Source: an uncultured Flavobacteriaceae bacterium
Lineage (GTDB): Bacteria > Bacteroidota > Bacteroidia > Flavobacteriales > Flavobacteriaceae
Assembly (NCBI GenBank): GCA_947497245.1
Contig: CANMFO010000001.1
Span: forward strand, 558,001-622,000
Direction of reading: 5' to 3'
DNA length: 64,000 nucleotides
Numbering within the stretch: the first letter of the stretch is position 1; each line of letters opens with the position of its first letter. The position numbers and the translations under genes were made by a program. Below, piece by piece: positions 50,038 through 59,276 of this stretch. The notes under the pieces are model-generated. The model worked only from the letters and a program-made list of their open reading frames with translations. It made no database searches and was not told the origin of the DNA.

Positions 50038-51006
50038 ATGATATACAAATCAGCCCCCTATATATTCTCTATCGCATTCTGTGCCCTTGGTTTGTTCTAT
50101 TACCAGACCTTTTGGCCTTTGGATAACCTGGAGCGGCTTCCCGGACATAAAAGCCATGACCTCCGACCAGTGACCAAGCCCGATTACACTCCATGCGATC
50201 AGTTTGAAATCCCCAATTATGAGGCATACCGGACTTCAACGGCCCCGACCATTGATGGCCGACCCGATGAACTTGAATGGCAGCTCGCCCCTCGATCGTC
50301 CAGTTTCAAAGATTTGATTTCAGGGGCCGAGACCATTCATGATACGCGGGCCGCGGTACTCTGGGATGATGAGTACCTATATGTGGCGTACTGGGTGGAA
50401 GAGCCGAATCTACAGGCCAGTATCACTGAGCAGGACGGATTGATCTATCAAAACAATGATGTAGAGTTGTTCATTGCCGGACAGGATGGGTATTATGAGT
50501 TTGAAATCAACACCTATGGTACCATTTACGAAGTGTTCTTTATTTGGGAAGAGGCTTATGAAAAAGGGGGGTACGATACCATACCGGGATTTGGAAGGAC
50601 TGAGCCGGGGAGAAGGGAATTTAATGGAGTGGGCTATAAATCGCACCCCAGGGGCCCACGAATTGGTTTTTGGAACTGGGACCTGCAGGGATTAAAGCGT
50701 GCCGTTTTTGCGGACGGAACCATTAATGATGACCAAGATCGAGATCGCGGATGGACCGTGGAACTGGCCTTGCCCTGGTCGAGCATTTCAATATTGGCCA
50801 AGGGGGACGACCGAAGCGTTCCGCCCCTTCCCGAGGATGTTTGGAGAATGGATTTCTCAAGATTTAACCAGTACAAAGAGGCCAAGCCCGCAAAGGATTC
50901 AGGAGGTTGGGCCTGGAGCCCCCATGGGGTATGGGATTCGCACGTTCCGGAATGCTTTACCTTTGTTAATTTTTCCAGTAAAGACGTGGGTACCCTAAGA
51001 AAATAG
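50038..51006 (+). CDS. Carbohydrate-binding family 9-like protein
   Basis: 322 aa; TIDGRPDELEWQLAPRSSSFKDL...VLWDDEYLYVAYWVEEPNLQASITEQDGLIYQNNDVELFI. Confidence 0.88.
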   Translation: MIYKSAPYIFSIAFCALGLFYYQTFWPLDNLERLPGHKSHDLRPVTKPDYTPCDQFEIPNYEAYRTSTAPTIDGRPDELEWQLAPRSSSFKDLISGAETIHDTRAAVLWDDEYLYVAYWVEEPNLQASITEQDGLIYQNNDVELFIAGQDGYYEFEINTYGTIYEVFFIWEEAYEKGGYDTIPGFGRTEPGRREFNGVGYKSHPRGPRIGFWNWDLQGLKRAVFADGTINDDQDRDRGWTVELALPWSSISILAKGDDRSVPPLPEDVWRMDFSRFNQYKEAKPAKDSGGWAWSPHGVWDSHVPECFTFVNFSSKDVGTLRK

Positions 51007-51077
51007 GCGAAGGGTCATGGCGTTCCACTTCCCATACCGGTGGATTGGAAAACCGAAATTAAACCAGTTTGGATAAA

Positions 51078-51941
51078 ATGAAAACACACAACACCTTCCT
51101 TTCCAGTCTTTTTTTATTTCTTTTTTGGTCCATTTGTTATCCATTGAAGGGCCAGGAACTCATGATACCCCGATCTAGCCCCAAAGCAAGTGTAAGTCAG
51201 GTTATAGGGGTTTGTACGGTTAGTGTTGCGTACGGAAGGCCAAGTGTCCGTGGACGAAAAATATTTGGGGAACTGGTCCCTTTTGGTGAGGTATGGCGGG
51301 CTGGGGCCAACGAGGCCACCACGATAACGTTCCGGCAGGGGGTCCGTATTGACGGAAAAAAAGTCGCAGCGGGCAAATACGGTCTGTTCATGATTCCCCA
51401 AAAAAAGAAATGGACCATCATTCTGAACAAGGATTCCGAACAATGGGGCGCCTACAATTACAACCCGGGCGATGATGTTCTTCGGACCGAGGTAAAACCT
51501 CGAACGGTTGGGTTTACCGAGCTATGTACCTACACTTTCACCGATGTGGGCAAAACCAGGGGAGTATTGCGGTTGACCTGGGAAAATCATGCCATCGACC
51601 TGGAAATTGAGACCGATACCCATATCCAGACACTGGAAGAGATCGAACGGGTGACGACCCTCCCCAAAGCGGGATGGTATAGCTTTTCCGCAGCTGCCCA
51701 GTATCACTTTTACGAGCGACAAGAACCGGAGAAAGCACTGGGATACATCGACAGGGCCATAGCACTGGAAGCACCCAATCCGGCACCGTGGATGCTGAAA
51801 TCCCAAATTCTGGCTTCACAGAAAAAGTACAGGGAAGCCATACACCTTGCCCAACAGGCTATTAAAGTGTCAAAAAAATACAATTTCCTGTTTGAAGTGG
51901 AGGAAAATGAAGAGAACATCCATAAATGGGAAACGCAGTGA
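51078..51941 (+). CDS. DUF2911 domain-containing protein
   Basis: PRSSPKASVSQVIGVCTVSVAYGRPSVRGRKIFGELVPFGEVWRAGANEATTITF. Confidence 0.92.
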   Translation: MKTHNTFLSSLFLFLFWSICYPLKGQELMIPRSSPKASVSQVIGVCTVSVAYGRPSVRGRKIFGELVPFGEVWRAGANEATTITFRQGVRIDGKKVAAGKYGLFMIPQKKKWTIILNKDSEQWGAYNYNPGDDVLRTEVKPRTVGFTELCTYTFTDVGKTRGVLRLTWENHAIDLEIETDTHIQTLEEIERVTTLPKAGWYSFSAAAQYHFYERQEPEKALGYIDRAIALEAPNPAPWMLKSQILASQKKYREAIHLAQQAIKVSKKYNFLFEVEENEENIHKWETQ

Positions 51942-51961
51942 CCTGCAGTGATCACAGGATA

Positions 51962-52735
51962 TCAGTACCCCGTTGTGAACAGGTTTCTTGCGCCCTTTAA
52001 CCCGCATTTTTGATATTTGTGATACGCTTGGGCGGCCCTTTCCTCGATTTGCAAATCGGTTTCATTTAAAAGCCAACCATCCAATGCCGCCTTTAAGGTA
52101 TATGCCTCGGGGGCCATCAAATGAGTGGTCCATAGCAATGGCTTTGCCTGTGCCTTTTTTAGTTCGTTCTTAAAGAAAGCCTTGCTGTAGCATGCCAAAA
52201 TTATGGCATCTTTGTTTCTGTTCTCAGGGATGTGATATTCAATATTTACCGAAAAGTCCATTAATCCATCGTGTCCTATATAGCTGATCAAATCCGACTT
52301 TCCACCAAAAGTTAAAAGGGAATCGTTGAGCGTGATGGTTTGGGCGCGCTGTCCGTTGGATGCCTTTAGAAAATCGGTAATACAGGTTTTTATTTTTGCC
52401 CCATCATAGGCGTCCGCCAAAATATAAACATCTTGGACCGCGTGCTTGAACAGGATTCGTTCCAATATGTTTGGATCGTTCGACGGAATGGATTTTACAA
52501 AAGTCCAATCTTTCGTTTTGTAACGAAAATAGGATTTAAGTCCAAAGGCAGCGCCCCAGTATAAATTCGACCTGGGCTCCTGCCCGTTTCCAAGCGATTT
52601 TGGAACTGGAACGATACCTTGGTTTATATTATCGCAAAGCGCTACGAACACATGGATCGTTTTTGACTGGCCGAAGGAAGCGTACAGACAGGATACAAAA
52701 AAAAGTAGGGCAAGAATTTTTTTTATTTTTTCCAT
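51962..52735 (-). CDS. Secreted protein with caspase-fold-like H/C motifs
   Basis: 257 aa; signal peptide; DLISYIGHDGLMDF and KDAIILACYSKAFF resemble the His and Cys dyad regions of caspase-like peptidases. Confidence 0.55.
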   Translation of the reverse strand: MEKIKKILALLFFVSCLYASFGQSKTIHVFVALCDNINQGIVPVPKSLGNGQEPRSNLYWGAAFGLKSYFRYKTKDWTFVKSIPSNDPNILERILFKHAVQDVYILADAYDGAKIKTCITDFLKASNGQRAQTITLNDSLLTFGGKSDLISYIGHDGLMDFSVNIEYHIPENRNKDAIILACYSKAFFKNELKKAQAKPLLWTTHLMAPEAYTLKAALDGWLLNETDLQIEERAAQAYHKYQKCGLKGARNLFTTGY

Positions 52736-52980
52736 GGAGATGGTTTTAGATAGCGGGGTATTGTTGGTTCAGCAAAATCTTTGCCAAACTATTGATTTTG
52801 AATGATATATAATGTGTTTTTGCATTTGGTAAGAATATTCCTCGTTTAAGCATATACCTTTACCAACGTTTTTGGAAGCGAATTGCACAAAGTGGCAGGC
52901 CGACATATTTAATTTACTTTCCCGACCGTCCAATTAGCATAAAATCACTATATTAAAGGATTGCGTTAAACCACCAAACC

Positions 52981-53535
52981 ATGAAAAAAACAATACCTGA
53001 GGGCGATTCGTCTTTTAATGAGAAGACGGAAAATCAAAAACATACTCGAGTCGAGGGAAGTGCTTCCCAACCACTAAAATCATCGGATAGGATCATTGCG
53101 GGATTTTTGGTTTCCTTTAGTGTTGATCCTACAGGGGAATATTGGGTGCTCTATGAGGGTAGAAATAGAATAGGGAGCGACCGATCCAATGATGTTGTCA
53201 TCAATGATGCCAACGTATCTTCAAACCACGCCATTCTGAACATAAGGCACAGCATCAACGATGGAAGAATGCTCGTGGCCATTTCCGATCAGAACTCGTC
53301 CAATGGCACAATTGTCAATAAAAAGGACATTGAGTTCAATTCCTTTGAACTTAAGAACGAAGATGTCGTTCAAATCGGAAATCACGAATTGGGACTACTT
53401 TTCTTGGACAGGAACGCCAAGGAATTAAAGCCTATGGAAGGGGTGAAAAAATCGGCGCGCAGTAGCGGGCAGTATACTTCTCCCTATGATGTTTCCGTAA
53501 AATCCGATACCAGCAAACGAACCAAACCAGAATAG
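52981..53535 (+). CDS. FHA domain protein
   Basis: 184 aa; RNRIGSDRSNDVVINDANVSSNHAILNIRH...DQNSSNGTIVNKKDI. Confidence 0.88.
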   Translation: MKKTIPEGDSSFNEKTENQKHTRVEGSASQPLKSSDRIIAGFLVSFSVDPTGEYWVLYEGRNRIGSDRSNDVVINDANVSSNHAILNIRHSINDGRMLVAISDQNSSNGTIVNKKDIEFNSFELKNEDVVQIGNHELGLLFLDRNAKELKPMEGVKKSARSSGQYTSPYDVSVKSDTSKRTKPE

Positions 53536-53536
53536 T

Positions 53537-54280
53537 ATGAAAAAGATTTTTATAATAGGACGGGAACCCAGCCCCAGCTATTTGACGAACAATGAAATAC
53601 CCTTGATCATCAATGAAACAGAGCTTACCGAACATGTAAGCAGAACCCATGCCAGGCTTACTTTGGATGAACAAGGGATCTTGTTCATTGAGGATCTGAA
53701 TTCCACGAGTGGTACCTATGTAAACGGTTTGAGGATAAACCATATTACACAGGTAAACCCGGATAGCAACATCACCTTGGGAAAATCATTTCAGTTCGGC
53801 CTTTCGCACCCTACAATACAGAGTGTTAGGGCCTCCATGCACCAACAGCCGGCACCAGCCCAACCCGCAACTGCTGAACATGAGTATGCCAGTTGGGGTG
53901 CACGTTTCGGAGCCTTTATCCTGGATGGTATATTCATCAATATTGTATGGTACTTATTTCTGAACCTGATCAACTTCGCCTTGGGGCCTTCCAATACCAC
54001 GGCGATCGTTACCCTTCTTGCTTCGTTTATTATCTGGCATTTCTATTATGCCATTCCCCTGAGTTCGGGAGGCAGTACGTTTGGAAAAAGAATTGCGGGT
54101 GTAAAAGTACTGTCAGTAGCTTCTGGTACATATCCATCTACTGGACAGGCATGGGGCAGGACCATTTCCTATTTTCTTTCCGCCATTATATTGTACATTG
54201 GTTTCCTTATGCCCTTGTGGACAGAAAAAAAGCAGGCACTGCACGACATGGTTGCCGGTACTATTGTGGTAAAAGCTTAA
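53537..54280 (+). CDS. FHA-RDD fusion membrane protein
   Basis: 247 aa; LTEHVSRTHARLTLDEQGILFIEDLNSTSGTYVNG then RDD segment YASWGARFGAFILDGIFINIVWYLF...GGSTFGKRIAGVKVL. Confidence 0.9.
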   Translation: MKKIFIIGREPSPSYLTNNEIPLIINETELTEHVSRTHARLTLDEQGILFIEDLNSTSGTYVNGLRINHITQVNPDSNITLGKSFQFGLSHPTIQSVRASMHQQPAPAQPATAEHEYASWGARFGAFILDGIFINIVWYLFLNLINFALGPSNTTAIVTLLASFIIWHFYYAIPLSSGGSTFGKRIAGVKVLSVASGTYPSTGQAWGRTISYFLSAIILYIGFLMPLWTEKKQALHDMVAGTIVVKA

Positions 54281-54293
54281 AAGTATGCCGGTA

Positions 54294-55769
54294 AACCTAC
54301 AAGGTAAAAAGGGAACGTATGTATTCGATCCCTTCTCCGACACCTCTAAACTGGGTGAAGGGGGTATGGGATTGGTGTACCTAGGTGAAGAAACCAATAC
54401 CGCTAGAAAGGTGGCCATAAAAGTGCTCTACAAAGAAGTTTCCTCTAATCCGGTAAATATAGAAAGGGGCCTAAAAGAGTCCAATATAAATTTCGATCAT
54501 AAGAACATTATAAAAATGATCGAATTTGTCGAGAAAGACAACATTTACCACATCGTTAGCGAGTACCTGGAAGGGGAAAGTCTGGACAAGTATATCGAAA
54601 GGGACCAGTTGGTTCCGAGGGAAAAGGCCATCCAAATTGCCTGTGAAGTGCTACGGGGGCTTGGTGCCCTTCATGCGGCCAAACCTTCCATCATTCACCG
54701 TGACATTAAACCAAGCAATATTTTCCTATGTGCCAATGGTGATATCAAAATAATGGATTTTGGCGTGGCCAGAAGTCTTGAGAATGGAAACAAACGGCTT
54801 ACAAAGACCGGTTCCGTAGTTGGAACACCATATTATGCCGCTCCAGAACAAATACGGAGTCAAACAGAACTAATAAATGCCACCACCGATATCTACTCTG
54901 TTGGTGTAACGCTCTATGAACTACTTACCGGAAAGGTTCCCTTTGAGGGAAAAAGCGAATATGATACCCTAAAGATGCAGGTAGAGGCCCCATTGCCGCC
55001 TCATTCTAAAATTCCCCCGGCCTTGTTTAAAGTAATAGCCAAGGCCACAGCCAAAAACCAAACCGAAAGATATCGGAGCGGTCAGGAATTCTTAAGGGCG
55101 TTGCAACCTTTTAGCGCCTCTGGGCAAAGGGCCAACCCATCTCCCAAAAAGAAGACCCCTAAGAGATCCGTTTCCGGGGCCAGCGTACTTAATTGGATAC
55201 TGATCCCCCTGCTATTGGGCCTGGGAACAGCCTATTTCAGTACGCTGGGAAAACTTGATGCTGAACGCTACGATGCGCAATATCATCGTAATAAATGGGT
55301 ACTGGACAATGTTGGCCTGTCCGAAAAAAACACCGATTTAAAAGATAGCTTGAGCCTTGTTACAGACCATTATCCGATAATCATAGATAAGGTCCCTGTT
55401 CGTTTTTTGGATAGGGAAGGGAAGAATATCCTCAGTGATTTTAAGGATAAACTGATCGGGGAAGGAGTAATAAAGACCATTCAACCAATGGTGGTATATA
55501 GGAGCTTTGTTACCGAAACAAAGGACTTACAGTTCTATTATAGGTTATACACGCCGGAAGGCAAACTACTGCATAGTCCACAGGTGGACAAAAATTTAAT
55601 TAGCCCTCCCGATTTGTTCACAAATCATGCAGTTGTCCCAATAGCCCAAAAACAGGATGGCCAGTTTTTACTTGGAGGTTTCTGGACCAAATATAATGCG
55701 GGAAATTACAGATTGGAGGTATGGCACAGAGACAAATGCCTCTTCTATAGATATTTTAGGATTTACTAG
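54294..55769 (+). CDS. Serine/threonine protein kinase, membrane-spanning
   Basis: LGEGGMGLVYLG, VAIKVLY, HRDIKPSNIFL, DFGVARS, GTPYYAAPEQ; one TM (LNWILIPLLLGLGTAYF) and a C-terminal extracytoplasmic domain. Confidence 0.95.
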   Translation, partial: NLQGKKGTYVFDPFSDTSKLGEGGMGLVYLGEETNTARKVAIKVLYKEVSSNPVNIERGLKESNINFDHKNIIKMIEFVEKDNIYHIVSEYLEGESLDKYIERDQLVPREKAIQIACEVLRGLGALHAAKPSIIHRDIKPSNIFLCANGDIKIMDFGVARSLENGNKRLTKTGSVVGTPYYAAPEQIRSQTELINATTDIYSVGVTLYELLTGKVPFEGKSEYDTLKMQVEAPLPPHSKIPPALFKVIAKATAKNQTERYRSGQEFLRALQPFSASGQRANPSPKKKTPKRSVSGASVLNWILIPLLLGLGTAYFSTLGKLDAERYDAQYHRNKWVLDNVGLSEKNTDLKDSLSLVTDHYPIIIDKVPVRFLDREGKNILSDFKDKLIGEGVIKTIQPMVVYRSFVTETKDLQFYYRLYTPEGKLLHSPQVDKNLISPPDLFTNHAVVPIAQKQDGQFLLGGFWTKYNAGNYRLEVWHRDKCLFYRYFRIY

Positions 55770-56870
55770 ATGGATACGATTTCTAAACATCATGCCGATT
55801 CCAATATCGGTGGAAGATCGGAAAATCAGGATGCGGTGGCATGCGGCGACACCAAATTTGGTTTTTTAGGTATTGTATGTGATGGTATGGGCGGGGGCAA
55901 GGGTGGAAAACTGGCGGCACAAATAGCCTTGGACGTTATCCAGGAAGACCTCAGGGGATCGGCATCCGAAGATTCGGTAAATGCTGTTTACAATGCGATA
56001 CAAAAGGCCAACTTCGAAGTATTTAGAACGGGCCTCAATGATAAGGATTTAAAGGGAATGGGCACCACGGTCGCTTTGGTACTTATTTCTGAAAATGGTG
56101 CCCATGTGGCCCATGTTGGGGATAGCAGGGTATATCAGATCAGAAATGGTAAAACAATCCAAAGGACACAGGACCACTCTGTGGTCTTCCGAATGTTAAA
56201 AGAAGGCATCTTAACGAATGAGGAACAGGCCCGCAAGCACCCCAAATCCAATCAGATCACAAGGGCCCTTGGTTTGAAACCTGTCGTGGATATTGAGCTC
56301 AACAGCTTTTCCTATGAAAAGGGCGATTATTTTTTCCTGTGTTCAGATGGTGTTAATGGAGAACTGGACGATAGTGAAATAGAGCAGCTGCATGAAACGC
56401 TTCAGGAACCACGGCATATCGTAAATGAAAGTATCAAGCGTGTTAATGCGAAGGGCATGGCCCGGGGTGGGGGACATGACAATGCCAGTGCGGTGAGCAT
56501 TTTTTGCATAGGAGCATCCAAATTATCGGGAAGTGGGAAAGAGGTTCCCCCCAAACGCAGTTCAAAATACAATACTTCCGTTCTATTGCCAGTGTTGTTG
56601 GGGGTTGCGCTTTGCGTTTCCCTGTTTACATTGGTACGGCTTAAATCCGGGAATGGTGATTATGAACAACAACTAAAAACGGCCCGATCGATAAATGAAA
56701 AACTGGAGAAGACCGTAGATTCCCTGAGGAACAAGGTTGAGAGGGAAAATCCAGAAACCGGTATGGGAAACCTCGGCGGTATCGGCAACGATTCTGTCGA
56801 GCGTGGGATATCTCTTTCGGATACTCTGGTACGCCCTGCCGTTGTTGGGGATACCGTGGCCGTCGAATAA
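55770..56870 (+). CDS. PP2C-family serine/threonine phosphatase with C-terminal TM
   Basis: 366 aa; GGRSENQDAVACGD, GIVCDGMGGGKGG, AHVGDSRVYQIRNG, FLCSDGVNGELDD; TM VLLPVLLGVALCVSLFTLV. Confidence 0.95.
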   Translation: MDTISKHHADSNIGGRSENQDAVACGDTKFGFLGIVCDGMGGGKGGKLAAQIALDVIQEDLRGSASEDSVNAVYNAIQKANFEVFRTGLNDKDLKGMGTTVALVLISENGAHVAHVGDSRVYQIRNGKTIQRTQDHSVVFRMLKEGILTNEEQARKHPKSNQITRALGLKPVVDIELNSFSYEKGDYFFLCSDGVNGELDDSEIEQLHETLQEPRHIVNESIKRVNAKGMARGGGHDNASAVSIFCIGASKLSGSGKEVPPKRSSKYNTSVLLPVLLGVALCVSLFTLVRLKSGNGDYEQQLKTARSINEKLEKTVDSLRNKVERENPETGMGNLGGIGNDSVERGISLSDTLVRPAVVGDTVAVE

Positions 56871-56874
56871 TCAT

Positions 56875-57870
56875 ATGAATCAAAACACTATGGGAAACAG
56901 AACAATTCTTATTTGCCTAGTCCTGTTATGGTCAGTTTTTACGATCAGTGCACAAAAAGTCACCCGTGAGTGCGACCAAGTGGACGGCTGGTCCTTGGAA
57001 AAAGCGAATTCCGCCATTGGCATTGCGGAAGCAATTTTGATGGGTGTCGGAGATTGTGGCTCGGCATTGGACGGCGAAAATTGCCAGGATGTAATGGATC
57101 TTTTAGTGCAGGCCGAGGAACATATCATTTACGTCTTACAGATAAATGAAAAAAACGGGTGTATGACATGCTTCCTTTCGAATGCCCTGGAGAGTGCCCG
57201 GTATCTGGATTCCATCGCGAAAAGCCTGTACGCCATGGGCTATCCCGGGGCCAACAGAATTGAGGGGCGGGCAAGTTTCCGGGTCAGCGATATGATGGAC
57301 AACTACTGCCCCGATCTCAATGGCCGATGGTATCCGGACAATGATCTGAATGTGTCCATTTTAATCGATTACAAGCCTGGGTACGATTTGTTCGAAGCAC
57401 AGCTCAGCGATGGTACGACGACAGAAGTTTCGTATGTACAGATTATAAAATACGACCGGGTAAGGCTCCATCAACAGGAAATATATGGCACCATCTATAA
57501 CCAGGGCAATACCATTGACTGGGGAAACCACAGATGGATAAGGGACAACAACACGATAGATGGCAGATGGTCCATGGACGGTAGCGGAGACACCTTTCAA
57601 ATTGTCCAGGTGGCGAACGGACAATACCGGATGATAGTGGAATCGGTGCCAACCGCGTCAACCTTTGGAATCACTTATGTCCAAGGGGATTTATTTGGCG
57701 AGTTCTGGACCCAGGACTTTATACACTTTGAAGGATATATCAATACAAAAATCCCTAATTCACCCCAACAGAAAATTTACCTAAAAATGGAAAACGGGCT
57801 ATTTTATATCAATGACACCATGGATGTTTACAATGATAAACAGGGGGCTACCATTATGTCAAAAAGATAA
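56875..57870 (+). CDS. Hypothetical secreted protein, last gene of the FHA/kinase/phosphatase operon
   Basis: MNQNTMGNRTILICLVLLWSVFTISAQ signal peptide; starts 4 nt after the PP2C stop. Confidence 0.75.
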   Translation: MNQNTMGNRTILICLVLLWSVFTISAQKVTRECDQVDGWSLEKANSAIGIAEAILMGVGDCGSALDGENCQDVMDLLVQAEEHIIYVLQINEKNGCMTCFLSNALESARYLDSIAKSLYAMGYPGANRIEGRASFRVSDMMDNYCPDLNGRWYPDNDLNVSILIDYKPGYDLFEAQLSDGTTTEVSYVQIIKYDRVRLHQQEIYGTIYNQGNTIDWGNHRWIRDNNTIDGRWSMDGSGDTFQIVQVANGQYRMIVESVPTASTFGITYVQGDLFGEFWTQDFIHFEGYINTKIPNSPQQKIYLKMENGLFYINDTMDVYNDKQGATIMSKR

Positions 57871-57986
57871 TTGCGGTCTGCCTGATAGGGCAATAACGGT
57901 CATGGGTTTCCTTCGGCCCATGCAATATTTGGATATGCCAACCTACTGGATAAACACGGGCAAAGGCAACTGCTGAAACGATTCTA

Positions 57987-58613
57987 CTAGTATTCCAGTT
58001 CCTGTAATTTGACCAAGGCTTCCGATTTTGAATTCACATCCAGCTTTAGGTAGATGTTCTGGATGTGAAAATTGATAGCGCTCGCGGTAACGAACAGTTT
58101 TTCGGCAATGGTCTTGTAAGTTGCTCCCTGACAGAGATAATCGATGACCTGGTTTTCCCTTTCGGAAAAGAAGTCGCGCGATTTTCGTTGAAACATCGAG
58201 ATAACCTTTTTGGCAATATCGTTGCTAATAATGGCGCCCTCACTTTTAATGGAATCCAAGGCGTTGTAAAGGCTTCTGTCGCTGACAGGTTTGGTGAGAT
58301 AGCCATTGGCCGTATTCTTAAACGCCTTCTTTACGATTTCAAAATCATTCTGGGCACTTAGCATGATAATTTTCACATTCGGATCTTTGGCCCTGAAGAG
58401 CTTAATTCCCTCTATGCCGCACATGTCGGGCAGGGATACCTCTGAAAAGATAATGTCGGGCGATACAAGGTCGTAGTCGGACAGGGCATCCTGTACTGAA
58501 ATATAGATGCCTTGCAGCGAGTAGTCTAAATACGATTCGAAATAGTTTTGGTACGCTTCATGAAGTAATTGGTCATTGTCTACCACAATGATCTTTAGAA
58601 TATTTGGGTGCAT
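57987..58613 (-). CDS. NarL/FixJ-type response regulator (receiver + LuxR HTH)
   Basis: 208 aa; receiver with IIVVDNDQ, FSEVSLPDMCG, MLSAQ, YLTKPV; HTH FSERENQVIDYLCQGATYKTIAEKLFVTASAINFHIQNIYLKLDV. Confidence 0.9.
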   Translation of the reverse strand: MHPNILKIIVVDNDQLLHEAYQNYFESYLDYSLQGIYISVQDALSDYDLVSPDIIFSEVSLPDMCGIEGIKLFRAKDPNVKIIMLSAQNDFEIVKKAFKNTANGYLTKPVSDRSLYNALDSIKSEGAIISNDIAKKVISMFQRKSRDFFSERENQVIDYLCQGATYKTIAEKLFVTASAINFHIQNIYLKLDVNSKSEALVKLQELEY

Positions 58614-59276
58614 GGTAAGTGGGGGTTAGTCCGGGCACCTTGGCACGCTTTGGCGCATGTCCAGGTACCCAGTGGTGGGATTTGGGAATTCTTGAGAGTT
58701 AGATTGCCAAGGGCAATATCGTTGCATCAGAGCGCAGGGCACATTGCACGATAGGATACCTATCTTGCCATACTATTTTTTCAAAGCTTGGAGCTAAAAC
58801 ATCGGGTCAAGCACGCAAAGGCGCCCTTGTCCGGGTTTCGGAAACAAAAGAGAATAAATAGTTGCCCTTAATACACTTAAAGGGTCGATTCGGTCAATGA
58901 AAAATCAAGCTAGGTCGCGCTCGAATAAAATCCGTAAGGGGTACACCTTAGTGCTGGACCGCCCTTAAGAAAGAAGATGGGGGGAAGTCCTGATTTTGAG
59001 TTACTGCAAGCGCTACTTTTTGGGATACTGCTGGGGTAAAGTTTAGATTCCATGTAGTGGGGGCATTTGAGAGTTATACATTAGTTTCTGAAGTAAATGT
59101 ATTAATTTTTTATTAACGCCTACACAAATCAGATGTATTTTCGTTCAAATGCATTCCAACTGTCAAGCTTTCGCAACAATATGCCAACCCAATTCTCCAT
59201 CCAAACAACTAACTAACTCTCAAATTAATCCCACGTCTAGACGCTCAAATTGGGCTGGGACATTGATGCAAACCTC

